Shown here: positions 27,714 through 36,223 of the stretch, one piece after another
Position numbering within the stretch: position 1 is the first letter of the stretch
Layout of the letters: each line of letters begins with the position of its first letter
The notes under the pieces: generated by a model
Databases searched by the model: none
Seen by the model: the letters and a program-made list of their open reading frames with translations, nothing else
Told to the model about the DNA's origin: nothing
Assembly (NCBI GenBank): GCA_016711345.1
Contig: JADJTD010000002.1
Location: forward strand, 4,540 to 68,539
Reading direction: 5' to 3'
DNA from: Chloracidobacterium sp.
GTDB taxonomy: Bacteria > Acidobacteriota > Blastocatellia > Pyrinomonadales > Pyrinomonadaceae
DNA length: 64,000 nt
Made by a program: the position numbers and the translations under genes

Positions 27714-29882
27714 ATGCCAGTGAATACCGAGATTTGTGATGAGCAGTGGCGTCGTTTTGAGTATTGCCGCGACCGTGGGCACTTGGAGTTCATAGCCAAG
27801 GCCGACAAGTGCGACAACTTCCTGATTGGAAACCAGTGGGAAGTGAGTGATCTGGCACGGTTGAAGGAAGAGCGCAGACCGGCCATGACGATCAACAAGA
27901 TCATGTCCACGATCAGCACAATTCTCGGAGAGCAGATTTACAACCGCACAGAAGTCCTGTATCGACCGAAGAACGGCGCACCTGCCGAGGTGGCAGACGC
28001 CTTGAACAAGGTGTGGATGCAGATCAGTCAGAACAACCAGTTGGACTGGACGCGCAGCGACGTGTTCTGCGACGGCATGGTGCGCAGCCGTGGCTTCTAC
28101 GATGTGCGCCTGGACTTCACCGACAGCATGCAGGGCGAGGTGCGCATCGGCCTGCAGAACAGCAAGAACGTTGTGTTGGACCCGGATGGCGAGGAGTACG
28201 ACCCGGATAGCTGGGCGGACTGCTTCATCTCGAAGTGGATGACCACTGACGACATCTCTATCAATTATTCGGAAGACGATGCGAAGTACCTGAAGGACCA
28301 CGCTGGCCTCGCTACTTTCGGGGCGGATTCCGTCGAGCGCGTGCGTGACCGCTTTGCTGGCACAACCTTGACTGGCACCACTTCCGACGACCCGAACATC
28401 ACTCAGCAGCGGAATATCCGCGTGCTCGAACGTCAGTACCGCAAGCTGGACAAGCAGGAGCACTTCGTTGACCTGCAGACCGGCGATATGCGGCCAATTC
28501 CACGTGACTGGGACAGGAACCGCATCTCGCTAGTGCTTGAGAAGGCTCAGGGTCAGCTCAGCACCACGAAGAAGCTGATCAAGCGGGTACGCTGGCGTGT
28601 GACGGCGGACAACGTGCTGCTGCACGACGACTGGTCGCCATACAAGCACTTCACCATCGTGCCGTTCTTCCCCATGTTCCGCTACGGCAAGACCATGGGT
28701 GCTGTGGAGAACTTGCTGGGGCCGCAGGAGATTCTGAACAAGGTCTCCAGTCAGGAGTTGCACATCGTCAACACGACGGCGAACAGTGGTTGGATGATTG
28801 AGCAGGACTCGCTGCTGAACATGACCATCGGTGAGCTGGAGCAGAAGGGTGCACAGACTGGTCTCGTCGTTGAGTACCGCAAGGGTGCGCAGCCGCCGCA
28901 GAAGATCGTACCGAACCAGACCCCCACCGGCCTCGACCGCATCACCTACAAGGCTGAGGACAGCATCAAGACGATTTCCGGCGTGTCTGACAGCATGCAG
29001 GGCTTCGACCGCGAGGACGTGGCAGCGAAGGCCATCGCCTACAAGAAGCAGAGTGGCTCCGTCTCCATGGCGAAGCCGCAGGACAACCTGCAGCGCACAG
29101 ATTACATCCTGGCCCGGAACGTATTGGATATCGTGCAGGAGTACTACACCGAGCCGCGCATCATCGACATCATCAAGGACAACGTCAGCCACGAGTCTGA
29201 GAGCGTCGAGGTGAACCAGCCTGATCCGGTAACAGGTGAGATTCTGAACGACCTCACGCTCGGTGAGTACAGCATCGTAGTCACTTCCACCCCGGCACGT
29301 GCCAGCCTCGAAGACTCCCAGTTCGAACAGGCACGCGCCCTCCGTGAGCTTGGCTTGCCAATCCCGGATAGCGTGCTGATTGAGAACAGCCGCCTGCAGA
29401 ACCGCGCTGAGATCGTCAAGCAGATGGAAGCCGCTGCGAACTCGCCTGAAGCGCAGCAGCAGAAGCAGCTGCAGATGCGCGGTCAGGAAGCTGAGGTGGC
29501 GAAGACAGAGGCCGAGGTCCAGAAGACATCTGCCGAAGCTGCGACGAAGGCTCAGGAAGCCCAAGGTGGTGATCAGAGCGAGATGCAGAAGGTCATGGCT
29601 GAAATTCAGCTCATGCGAGAAGAGGCCCAGCTCAAACGCGAAGAGATGGAGATGAAGATGCAGACCGAGCGCGAGAAGCTCGCTCTGAAGGTTCAGGAGA
29701 TGGAGCAGAAGCTGGCACTGCAGGCTCAAGAGCACCAGCAGAACCAGGTTTTCAAGCAGCAGGAACACGCGCAGAACATGCAGCTGCGCGATCAACAGGC
29801 TGAGCAGCAGGCGGAAGCTCAGCGTGCACAACAACTGCGCAGCGAAGCGCAGGGAACCGCCAGCCCTTCACAACAGGAGTAA
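27714..29882 (+). CDS. Portal protein, P22 type
   Basis: The 722-residue product matches P22-like portals in length and layout: an N-terminal wing/stem region (RRPAMTINKIMSTISTILGE, then NGMVRSRGFYDVR-like segments), a central clip and stem, and a long Gln/Glu-rich coiled-coil barrel region from about residue 570 to the end. It forms the dodecameric ring for packaging and the head-tail joint. It starts two bases after the previous stop and is followed four bases later by the scaffold gene. Confidence 0.88.
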   Translation: MPVNTEICDEQWRRFEYCRDRGHLEFIAKADKCDNFLIGNQWEVSDLARLKEERRPAMTINKIMSTISTILGEQIYNRTEVLYRPKNGAPAEVADALNKVWMQISQNNQLDWTRSDVFCDGMVRSRGFYDVRLDFTDSMQGEVRIGLQNSKNVVLDPDGEEYDPDSWADCFISKWMTTDDISINYSEDDAKYLKDHAGLATFGADSVERVRDRFAGTTLTGTTSDDPNITQQRNIRVLERQYRKLDKQEHFVDLQTGDMRPIPRDWDRNRISLVLEKAQGQLSTTKKLIKRVRWRVTADNVLLHDDWSPYKHFTIVPFFPMFRYGKTMGAVENLLGPQEILNKVSSQELHIVNTTANSGWMIEQDSLLNMTIGELEQKGAQTGLVVEYRKGAQPPQKIVPNQTPTGLDRITYKAEDSIKTISGVSDSMQGFDREDVAAKAIAYKKQSGSVSMAKPQDNLQRTDYILARNVLDIVQEYYTEPRIIDIIKDNVSHESESVEVNQPDPVTGEILNDLTLGEYSIVVTSTPARASLEDSQFEQARALRELGLPIPDSVLIENSRLQNRAEIVKQMEAAANSPEAQQQKQLQMRGQEAEVAKTEAEVQKTSAEAATKAQEAQGGDQSEMQKVMAEIQLMREEAQLKREEMEMKMQTEREKLALKVQEMEQKLALQAQEHQQNQVFKQQEHAQNMQLRDQQAEQQAEAQRAQQLRSEAQGTASPSQQE

Positions 29883-29885
29883 ACC

Positions 29886-30896
29886 ATGAGCTTTGATCTT
29901 GACTCTCTCGCCCCCGGTATTGACCTCGATGCTGTCGATATTGCCTCGATGGACAAGGGCGACACACTTGAAGCCCTCGAAGAGGCGCTTGCAGAGCCTG
30001 CCACAGAGGAGGTAGCCAAGGAGGAAGCTCCTGCTGTAGAGGAAACCTCTAAGGAGGAGCCTTCTGCTGAGGAGGAAGCCTCTGAAGAGCCGCCGCGCAA
30101 CGATAAGGGCCAGTTCGAGAAGAAGGAGGCGAAGATTCCGAAGTCGCGCTTCGACGAACAGGTTGGCAAGGAGCGTGCGGCTCGTGAAGCCGCCGAGCGC
30201 CGTGCCGAAGCCCTTGAGAAGCAGTTGAGCGAGCAGGCTACAAATACGCAGCAGAGCGCCGACATCCAGGCACTGGAAGATCAGGCCACCGCGCTCTACG
30301 CGAAGGCCGACGAGGTGCTGCTGGACGGTGATGCAAAGGCCGCTGCCGAGCTGCGGAATCAGGCCCGGAAGATTGACAAGCATGTCTCGGCTATCGAGGC
30401 GGATGCCCGTTCCCGCGTCACCAGCTCTAACGTACTCGAAGCGGATCGCTTGGAGTCTGCCATCGCTCGCCTTGAGGCGGATCACCCGGTGCTGAACCCG
30501 AAGAGCGAGATGTTCGACAAGTCACTCGTCACCTACGTGCTGGCCGAGCAGCAGCTTCTAGTCAAGACCGAGGGCTATAGCCCGTCAGCCGCCATGGCTC
30601 TCGCTGCGCAGAACGTGCTTGGTCGCTTCAATCCTGCCGCCAGTGATCCAGGTGAGGAAGAGGCGGACGAGAAGGCGAAAGGTCTGTCGAAGGCTGCAGA
30701 AGAGCGCAAGACGGCGCAGGTGAGGAAGAACCTCTCCGCAGCGAAAGCGCAGCCGTCGAACATGAAGGATGTCGGTCTCGATAGCGACAAGGCAGGGCAG
30801 AACACCGGCCTGCCAGACGTGACGAAGCTCTCGCAGGAAGAGTTCAACGCCTTGCCTGAGAAGACTCGCGCCCGTCTGCGTGGAGACGAGCTTTAA
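29886..30896 (+). CDS. Scaffolding protein
   Basis: The 336-residue product is acidic at the N terminus (repeated EEA/PAEE runs, residues 30-75), then a GQFEKKEAKIPKSRFDEQVG segment and coiled coils (RAAREAAERRAEALEKQLSE), with a basic, Lys/Ala-rich C terminus. This composition and position between portal and capsid genes are typical of an internal scaffold that guides procapsid assembly. A promoter lies immediately after it. Confidence 0.8.
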   Translation: MSFDLDSLAPGIDLDAVDIASMDKGDTLEALEEALAEPATEEVAKEEAPAVEETSKEEPSAEEEASEEPPRNDKGQFEKKEAKIPKSRFDEQVGKERAAREAAERRAEALEKQLSEQATNTQQSADIQALEDQATALYAKADEVLLDGDAKAAAELRNQARKIDKHVSAIEADARSRVTSSNVLEADRLESAIARLEADHPVLNPKSEMFDKSLVTYVLAEQQLLVKTEGYSPSAAMALAAQNVLGRFNPAASDPGEEEADEKAKGLSKAAEERKTAQVRKNLSAAKAQPSNMKDVGLDSDKAGQNTGLPDVTKLSQEEFNALPEKTRARLRGDEL

Positions 30897-30899
30897 CTG

Positions 30900-30928
30900 T
30901 TGCAGACTCTGAGACACTCTGATAGAGT
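30900..30928 (+). promoter_or_regulatory. Rightward promoter for the capsid gene
   Basis: TTGCAG is followed after 17 bases by TAGAGT with TGA directly before it, and ACTCTGATAG is part of the shared motif. It lies 258 bases before the capsid start and should boost capsid synthesis. Confidence 0.62.
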
Positions 30929-30953
30929 TGCGCCAGCACTCCTCGTGTGCTTC

Positions 30954-31011
30954 GCCCCGCTGCTTGCGGCCACATAGGTTATCTCGAAACCGGGTGGCGA
31001 TTCAGCGGGGC
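30954..31011 (+). other. Structured leader of the capsid mRNA
   Basis: GCCCCGCTG (30954-30962) and CAGCGGGGC (31003-31011) form a 9-bp stem in the 290-base gap before the capsid gene. Other short GC-rich pairs (GCCGC, GCGGC) follow. No gene is seen in this gap; it seems to be a long 5' leader that may stabilise or regulate the capsid mRNA. Confidence 0.5.
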
Positions 31012-31186
31012 ACCTCGCAAGGCCAGCGATACGGCCACTGCTCAAGCTGAGAGCGCAAAAATCAGCCGGGTCGTCTCCGTCAAAAGTCGTTCGTTTTCGC
31101 AAGTTGCCAGCGACACAGGCACCGCACGCCGCCGCGTACGGCAGCAAGAAACCGTTCGATTTTTAATTTGATAGGAGATCACTCAA

Positions 31187-32302
31187 ATGGGTGCCCCAAC
31201 TAACTTTGCACTGCTCACCAATGAGCAAAAAACCGCCTGGTCCATGGACTTCTGGCGTCAATCCCGCAACATGTCCTTCGTCAACAAGTTCCTCGGCAAG
31301 GGTGAGAACTCGCTGATTCAGCACGTTACCGAACTGAAGAAGACTGAGAAGGGCGCTCGCGCCGTGATCACTCTGCTCGCCGACATGGAAGGCGACGGCG
31401 TCGTGGGCGACCGCACGCTGGAAGGCAACGAAGAGCAGCTCACCTCGCAAGACAAGGTGATCCGCATCGACATGATGCGTAACGCCAACCGTCACGAAGG
31501 TACGATGGCCGACCAAAAGTCGGTTGTGAACTTCCGTGAAAACTCCCGCAACAAGCTGGCCTACTGGATGGCTGACCGTATCGACCAACTGGCCTTCCTG
31601 ACCATGGCCGGTATCGCCTACACCAAGATGCCCGATGGCCGCACTCGTGTTGGTTCCGATCTCAAGAACCTTGAGTTCGCCGCCGACATCGTTGCCCCGT
31701 CTGCCAAGCGAGTGGCTCGCTGGAACGGTGCCACGAAGAGCCTCGTTGTTGGCGGTGCTTCGAGCGATGTGGTCGTCGCCGACACTCCGATGTGGGAAAT
31801 GCTCGTTCAGGCCAAAGCCTACGCGAAAGAGACCTACATGCGCGGTACCGGTGGTGATGGTGGTGATGAGGACTATCACGCCTTCCTGTCGCCGATGGCT
31901 ATGTCCCGTCTGAAGCTCGACGCGACCTACCTGCAAAACTTGCGCCACGCTCAGAACAGCAAGAACGACGCCCTCTTCAGCGGCAACGCTGTGAAGGTCG
32001 ACGGTATCTGGCTGCACGAGTTCCGCCACGTCCCGAACACCCGTCTCGCATCTTCGGGTTCGAAGTACGGTGCAGGTGGTCTGGTCGACGGTTGTCAGGT
32101 TCTGTTCTGCGGCGCTCAAGCGCTCGGTATGGCAGACCTCGGTGCACCGACGTGGGTCGAGAAGGAATTCGACTACGACAACCAGCCGGGTATTTCCATC
32201 GGCAAGATTCTTGGTTTCCTGAAGCCGCAGTTCAAGTCGCAATACTTGGGTGGCACCACGCAGGAAGACCACGGCGTCATGTCCATCTACGTTGCCCAGT
32301 AA
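31187..32302 (+). CDS. Major capsid protein, N4-gp56 family
   Basis: The 371-residue product has the N4-gp56 (DUF4043) hallmarks: the early ALLTNEQKTAWSMDFWRQSR region, then GDRTLEGNEEQL, MADQKSVVNFRENSRNKLAY and the C-terminal VDGIWLHEFRHVPNTR segment. It has the HK97 capsid fold by family knowledge. AGGAG precedes the ATG. It has its own promoter and, after the next gene, a terminator, as expected for the most abundant virion protein. Confidence 0.93.
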   Translation: MGAPTNFALLTNEQKTAWSMDFWRQSRNMSFVNKFLGKGENSLIQHVTELKKTEKGARAVITLLADMEGDGVVGDRTLEGNEEQLTSQDKVIRIDMMRNANRHEGTMADQKSVVNFRENSRNKLAYWMADRIDQLAFLTMAGIAYTKMPDGRTRVGSDLKNLEFAADIVAPSAKRVARWNGATKSLVVGGASSDVVVADTPMWEMLVQAKAYAKETYMRGTGGDGGDEDYHAFLSPMAMSRLKLDATYLQNLRHAQNSKNDALFSGNAVKVDGIWLHEFRHVPNTRLASSGSKYGAGGLVDGCQVLFCGAQALGMADLGAPTWVEKEFDYDNQPGISIGKILGFLKPQFKSQYLGGTTQEDHGVMSIYVAQ

Positions 32303-32314
32303 GGAGAAATTACC

Positions 32315-32761
32315 ATGGCAAAATTGCTTGCAACCCGCTCTGCTCAGTGGCCGCTGCTGGCCGAGTTCACCTTCAACTTCGACGACACGATGGTCGACAT
32401 CAACGGTGTGGAGAAGAGCTTCGGTTCGACCTACACCCACCTCATCGTAGCCTCGGCTCTCAATCTGCCGGATAACGCGGTGGTTGTAGGTGGCGAAGTC
32501 GTCATCGATGTTCAGGGTGTTGGCCCGACTGTCTACACTGTCTCGCTGGGCGACTCTGCGTTGGCCACACGTTACGCTTCGGCAGTCGATCTGAAAGGCG
32601 CTGTCGGTACTCGCACCGCGCTGACTCTGACCGGTTTCCGCGCCACGGAAAACCTTCGCCTGACGATCAACTCGACCGTCGCCAACGCTTCTGCTGGCAA
32701 AGCGACGGTGCGTGTCCTGTTCGTCATCCCCGGCAAGGCCAACGAGGTGATCCCGAACTAA
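32315..32761 (+). CDS. Head decoration or capsid-associated protein (148 aa)
   Basis: The 148-residue product is beta-rich (TYTHLIVASALNLPDNAVVV, GEVVIDVQGVGPTVYTVSLG) with no charge bias, and is made from the capsid transcript just upstream of the terminator. Beta-sandwich proteins at this place often decorate N4-gp56-type heads; the role is inferred from position. Confidence 0.65.
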   Translation: MAKLLATRSAQWPLLAEFTFNFDDTMVDINGVEKSFGSTYTHLIVASALNLPDNAVVVGGEVVIDVQGVGPTVYTVSLGDSALATRYASAVDLKGAVGTRTALTLTGFRATENLRLTINSTVANASAGKATVRVLFVIPGKANEVIPN

Positions 32762-32777
32762 TTGTTGTGAGGGCTTT

Positions 32778-32804
32778 GAGGGTGAGGAAACTCACCCTCC
32801 TTTT
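32778..32804 (+). terminator. Intrinsic terminator after the capsid genes
   Basis: GAGGGTGAG and CTCACCCTC form a 9-bp stem with a GAAA loop, followed by CTTTTT. A second hairpin with a TTCG loop (CAGGGC/GCCCTG, 32810-32825) follows. It ends the capsid transcript and must be read through or bypassed by late transcription. Confidence 0.85.
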
Positions 32805-32864
32805 TGGGACAGGGCTTCGGCCCTGCCTCATTCAACCGTAGCGCCACTATAAGACGAGGAAGTC

Positions 32865-33251
32865 ATGCCCGAATACACATTGAATCGCAACCACCTGCAT
32901 CGCTCCACGCAGGGTTTCACCATCAAGTTTGAAAAAGGCCGACCGGTCCACGTTCCCCCTGCATGTGAGCGCGAAGTTGTCGCATTCGGCGCAGAGCGCG
33001 TCGACGGTGACAACCCGGATGTGCTCGCCCCAGAGAATGTGGATGATCCGACTCCTGTTGGCCAGGATCGCGAAGCCATTCTGTTCGCAGCATTCGAACA
33101 GATCGTCGCCGTAAACGACTCGAAGGACTTCGGAGCTGCCGGTACGCCGAGCATCAAAGCTGTCGAGCGGCTGGTTAAGTTCGGCATCGACAAGAAAGAA
33201 CTGCTCGAAGTCTGGCAAGCGTTCCGCGCATCCAAGGACGAAGCACAGTGA
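32865..33251 (+). CDS. Head completion-type hypothetical protein (128 aa)
   Basis: The product opens MPEYTLNRNHLHRSTQGFTI, with a beta-rich N-terminal half and an acidic helical end (KELLEVWQAFRASKDEAQ). It lies between the capsid and adaptor genes, a place usually filled by head proteins, but no family can be named. Its stop overlaps the adaptor start. Confidence 0.6.
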   Translation: MPEYTLNRNHLHRSTQGFTIKFEKGRPVHVPPACEREVVAFGAERVDGDNPDVLAPENVDDPTPVGQDREAILFAAFEQIVAVNDSKDFGAAGTPSIKAVERLVKFGIDKKELLEVWQAFRASKDEAQ

Positions 33252-33925
33252 ACTCCAGTGAGCTGTACGACACATTCAGATCGGACGTGTCCGATGTAGC
33301 GAAGCCCTACCTCTGGTCGGACGATGAGGTGTTTCGCTACATGGACGCGGCCTACAAGATGTTCGTGCGGCTCACTGGTGGCATCACCGACTTCCTTTCG
33401 GATGCCACGCTGATCGACATTGTCGCAGGGGAGAAGGTGGCAGACAGTCACCCCTCCATCCTGCGCATCCTCCACGCTGAGCGTGTGAGCGACGGCAACC
33501 CGCTCAGGATCGTCAATACGACAGACTTGAACTCGGTCACGCAGAGCGACTACGGCAACGTGCGTAGTCTGGTGAATGATAGAAGTGTCGGTGCAGTGCA
33601 CTCGATGATCATCGGTCGCCAGAAGGACAAGGTTGAGTGGGCTTCGATCCCCGTTGAGGATGATCAAGCACAGCTCTCAGTGTTCCGTCTACCGCTCGAA
33701 GACATCTGTGGATTCGATCACGACTTGGCTGAGGTGGATGAGATGCATCACATCTACCTGCTCGACTGGATGAAGCATCTCGCTTACAAGAAGCACGATG
33801 CGGAGACGTACGACGTGAACAAGTCGACGCATTGCGGTGACGAGTTCAGAGCTTACTGCTTGCAAGCGAAGGGCGAGCTTGAGCGCCAGCGCTACAAGGT
33901 TGGAGTGGTTCAATATGGCGGCTAA
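33248..33925 (+). CDS. Head-tail adaptor protein (225 aa)
   Basis: The GTG start at 33248 overlaps the previous stop as GTGA. The product opens MNSSELYDTFRSDVSDVAKP, with the alpha-helical DDEVFRYMDAAYKMF segment seen in phage adaptor (gp6-like, DUF6682-type) proteins that join portal to tail, and ends VGVVQYGG. It probably forms the ring below the portal. Confidence 0.7.
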   Translation: MNSSELYDTFRSDVSDVAKPYLWSDDEVFRYMDAAYKMFVRLTGGITDFLSDATLIDIVAGEKVADSHPSILRILHAERVSDGNPLRIVNTTDLNSVTQSDYGNVRSLVNDRSVGAVHSMIIGRQKDKVEWASIPVEDDQAQLSVFRLPLEDICGFDHDLAEVDEMHHIYLLDWMKHLAYKKHDAETYDVNKSTHCGDEFRAYCLQAKGELERQRYKVGVVQYGG

Positions 33926-34517
33926 GAATCTGACGATCACGCAGGGCAAAACTTTCAGCCTTGTGCTGAGATGGGAAGCCCCGCCAGTAATCTTCAAACC
34001 CATCACAGGGGCCACACAGACAGCTCCGGTGAACCTCACTGTGGCCGCTCACGGCGTGCCTGAAGGCTGGCGCGTAGCCGTCACCAACGTCAAGGGCATG
34101 ACCGACATCAACGCCCCTGCGAACGAGGTCAAGGACAGCGATTATCACCAAGCGACAGTGATCGACGCTTCTACGATCCAGATCAACGACATCAACGCAG
34201 CAGGCTTCAAGCCCTACGTCAGCGGCGGCTACATCCAGTACAACACCCCTGTCGTACTCACCGGCTTCACCGCACGCATGTCGATCAAGGATAAAGTGGG
34301 TGGCACCGAGTTGCTCTCGCTCACCACCGAGAACGGCGGCATAGCTATCGATCTCGTGCGCAGCACTATTTCGCTGACGATCGCGGCCCTGGCCACAGCC
34401 GCACTGACGTGGAAGACCGGGGTCTACGACCTCGAACTAGTCAGCGGTGATGTCACCCCAGTAGTGACCGCGCTGCTGACAGGTAAGGTCACAGTCACGA
34501 AAGAGGTGACGACGTGA
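33915..34517 (+). CDS. Beta-rich virion protein (200 aa)
   Basis: ATG 33915-33917 (MAAKNLTITQGKTFSLVLRW) follows GGAG; a longer frame to 33837 overlaps the adaptor gene. The product is a chain of strands with a VGGTELLSLTTENGGIAIDL segment reminiscent of minor head or tail proteins near adaptors. Role unknown. Confidence 0.65.
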   Translation: MAAKNLTITQGKTFSLVLRWEAPPVIFKPITGATQTAPVNLTVAAHGVPEGWRVAVTNVKGMTDINAPANEVKDSDYHQATVIDASTIQINDINAAGFKPYVSGGYIQYNTPVVLTGFTARMSIKDKVGGTELLSLTTENGGIAIDLVRSTISLTIAALATAALTWKTGVYDLELVSGDVTPVVTALLTGKVTVTKEVTT

Positions 34518-34966
34518 TCCCAGTCGGCCCATTCCACGACGTGTATTGCCGCCTGTTGAAGATCGTCTTCTATAGCGACCTGCACGGCACGCGTTTCATG
34601 CTGGCACTGGCCGAAGCAGTCTGGTCAATCACCCTGTTCATGCCGGGTGACACCTTTGCTCGCCCAACCTACGCGGTCATGAGACAGGTCATGGTTGAAG
34701 AGGCATGGGCGCTCGTGTTCGCTGTATCCGCCGCAACACAGTTGAGCATTCTGATCCGTTGCGAGTACCACACCGCCTTCGCCACAGCCTTCGCCGGTTG
34801 GAACAGCGTGCTGTGGAGCTTCGTGGTCATCGCCATGTATCTCAGCGTATCTCCACCCCCTGCAGCAATCTCTGGTGAACTGGCGCTTGCTGTCGGTGCT
34901 GCCTGGGTGTGGGTGCGCTCCGGGTTGAAACTCAAAGGTGTTAGGGCGAACGACTATGGCTGCTGA
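34514..34966 (+). CDS. Four-span membrane protein, holin candidate (150 aa)
   Basis: GTG 34514 overlaps the previous stop. About four hydrophobic segments (residues 27-41, 63-81, 90-112, 120-135) separate short loops. Its place at the start of the lysis block makes a holin or other membrane-acting protein likely, although the length is above that of simple holins. Confidence 0.55.
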   Translation: MIPVGPFHDVYCRLLKIVFYSDLHGTRFMLALAEAVWSITLFMPGDTFARPTYAVMRQVMVEEAWALVFAVSAATQLSILIRCEYHTAFATAFAGWNSVLWSFVVIAMYLSVSPPPAAISGELALAVGAAWVWVRSGLKLKGVRANDYGC

Positions 34967-35366
34967 GGCCGAAATCATGACCTATGGAACCTACGCTATC
35001 GGGGGCACGGGTATCGTCAGTGTGGTGATACTGGCGATTCGCCACCTCGTCTTGCGCATCAGCCGCGACGCGACCACTGTCGTGCAGGACTCGACGCAGC
35101 GTGAGCAGATAGGGAGCCTGCGTGAAGAGATAGGCAGACTGGAAGTCCTGGTACGTGCGCAGTCACATGACATCGCTCTGATGACTCAGCAGTTGATGAA
35201 GCTGCGCTTTGCCTTCATCGACGAGCAGGCCGCTCTGCTGCGCATTCTAAACGAGATGAACACCATCGACGACCCACTGGTGAAGGCGCGTATCAGCGCC
35301 GAGATTGAGGCTGCGAATCACCGTCGCATGGCCGTGATGGATCACGTCATGGAGGTGAAGCAATGA
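34956..35366 (+). CDS. Membrane-anchored coiled-coil protein (136 aa)
   Basis: ATG 34956-34958 (MAAEAEIMTYGTYAIGGTGI) gives an N-terminal membrane segment (about residues 13-30) and a long coiled coil (SLREEIGRLEVLVRAQSHDI). The topology resembles phage proteins of the lysis block that link membranes. It overlaps both neighbours. Confidence 0.6.
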   Translation: MAAEAEIMTYGTYAIGGTGIVSVVILAIRHLVLRISRDATTVVQDSTQREQIGSLREEIGRLEVLVRAQSHDIALMTQQLMKLRFAFIDEQAALLRILNEMNTIDDPLVKARISAEIEAANHRRMAVMDHVMEVKQ

Positions 35367-35773
35367 AGCTCCTGGTCCAACGTGAATTGTTCAGCGACAA
35401 GACAAGCATAGGCACCATGTACGTCGATGGTGTGCGCGAGTGTTATACGCTCGAAGACCGTGATCGTCACCTTGAAGAAGGAGGCGAAAAAGTATATGGG
35501 GAAACGGCTATACCTCGTAATACTTACAAAGTCGTTATCACCTACAGCAATAGGTTCAAGCAGCCAATGCCGTTGCTTGTGGATGTTCCGCAGTTTGAAG
35601 GCATCCGTATCCACCCCGGTAACACGGCGGAAGATACGCATGGCTGCATCCTCGTTGGGGTCGGTATCGGGAATGACCGGCTGTACAACTCGCGGCAAGC
35701 CTACGAGCGCCTGTTCAACAAGCTCGAAGCAGCAGAAGCACTTGGTGAGGAGATCACCATTGAAATCCGATGA
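35363..35773 (+). CDS. DUF5675 protein, likely cell-wall enzyme (136 aa)
   Basis: The product matches DUF5675 in layout: an N-terminal strand pair (MKLLVQRELFSDKTSIGTMY), CYTLEDRDR, AIPRNTYKVVITYSNRFKQP, then IRIHPGNTAEDTHGCILVG with conserved His and Cys. Similar folds to L,D-transpeptidases have been suggested; members often sit in phage lysis blocks. I see no other endolysin candidate in the block, so it may be the wall-cutting enzyme; this is inferred from position. Confidence 0.75.
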   Translation: MKLLVQRELFSDKTSIGTMYVDGVRECYTLEDRDRHLEEGGEKVYGETAIPRNTYKVVITYSNRFKQPMPLLVDVPQFEGIRIHPGNTAEDTHGCILVGVGIGNDRLYNSRQAYERLFNKLEAAEALGEEITIEIR

Positions 35774-35931
35774 AACGCCCATTCAGATTCATCGACAGGG
35801 AGATTCTTCTTGCCCTAGCGCAGACTGCCCTGATCGGGTGTTTGCTTGTTGGCTTGGCGGTGACTGCCGCAAAACTGGCAATCTGGATGTCCTGTTTGGC
35901 TGCGCCGTCGTGTCATACGTGGCGCTGGTGA
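35770..35931 (+). CDS. Small membrane protein, holin-like (53 aa)
   Basis: ATG 35770 overlaps the DUF5675 stop as ATGA. The product MKRPFRFIDREILLALAQTA has one strong membrane segment (about residues 12-41) and then a Cys-rich end (MSCLAAPSCHTWRW) that looks unnatural. The overlapping frame carries a second, more natural membrane segment, so a frameshift around 35880-35900 is possible. Confidence 0.5.
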   Translation: MKRPFRFIDREILLALAQTALIGCLLVGLAVTAAKLAIWMSCLAAPSCHTWRW

Positions 35932-35969
35932 GTTGTTTGGCATGGGCTTGGTATGAGACGTGGCGATGA
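35838..35969 (+). CDS. Overlapping small membrane frame (43 aa)
   Basis: From GTG 35838 this frame reads into DVLFGCAVVSYVALVSCLAW and ends YETWR; its stop overlaps the next ATG as ATGA, the pattern of nearly all genes here. It may be a separate small gene or the true C terminus of the 53-residue protein after a frameshift. No ribosome-binding site is evident. Confidence 0.35.
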   Translation: MFACWLGGDCRKTGNLDVLFGCAVVSYVALVSCLAWAWYETWR

Positions 35970-36223
35970 ACTGGGCAGAGACACTTCGGACGGCGGCAAT
36001 CAATGGGGCGAAGGACATTGCCCGGCACCCGGTTCGCATCACGGTCCTGACGACGGCGATCTTGATGACCTTGGAAGTGTCGCGCTGGAGCATGTGGTTC
36101 GCAGTGGGAAACGCAAGGCCGGGGTTGGAGATTGCGGCGATTCTGGCCGCTGTACAAGCACCTGTGACGCTCTTTGCCGGTACGGTATTCCGTGCGTACA
36201 TCGAGAGTCGGAAGGATGAATGA
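35966..36223 (+). CDS. Small membrane protein of the lysis block (85 aa)
   Basis: MNWAETLRTAAINGAKDIAR opens the product, which has two hydrophobic segments (about residues 27-47 and 55-75) and a charged C terminus (YIESRKDE). This two-span topology fits a holin or antiholin, and it lies directly before the spanin genes. Confidence 0.6.
   Translation: MNWAETLRTAAINGAKDIARHPVRITVLTTAILMTLEVSRWSMWFAVGNARPGLEIAAILAAVQAPVTLFAGTVFRAYIESRKDE

Noticed and set aside
35427..35969. 180-codon open frame over the DUF5675 gene
   Set aside because: Most of it is a shadow of DUF5675 with Ser/Arg-rich composition. Only its last 43 codons look natural and are discussed separately.
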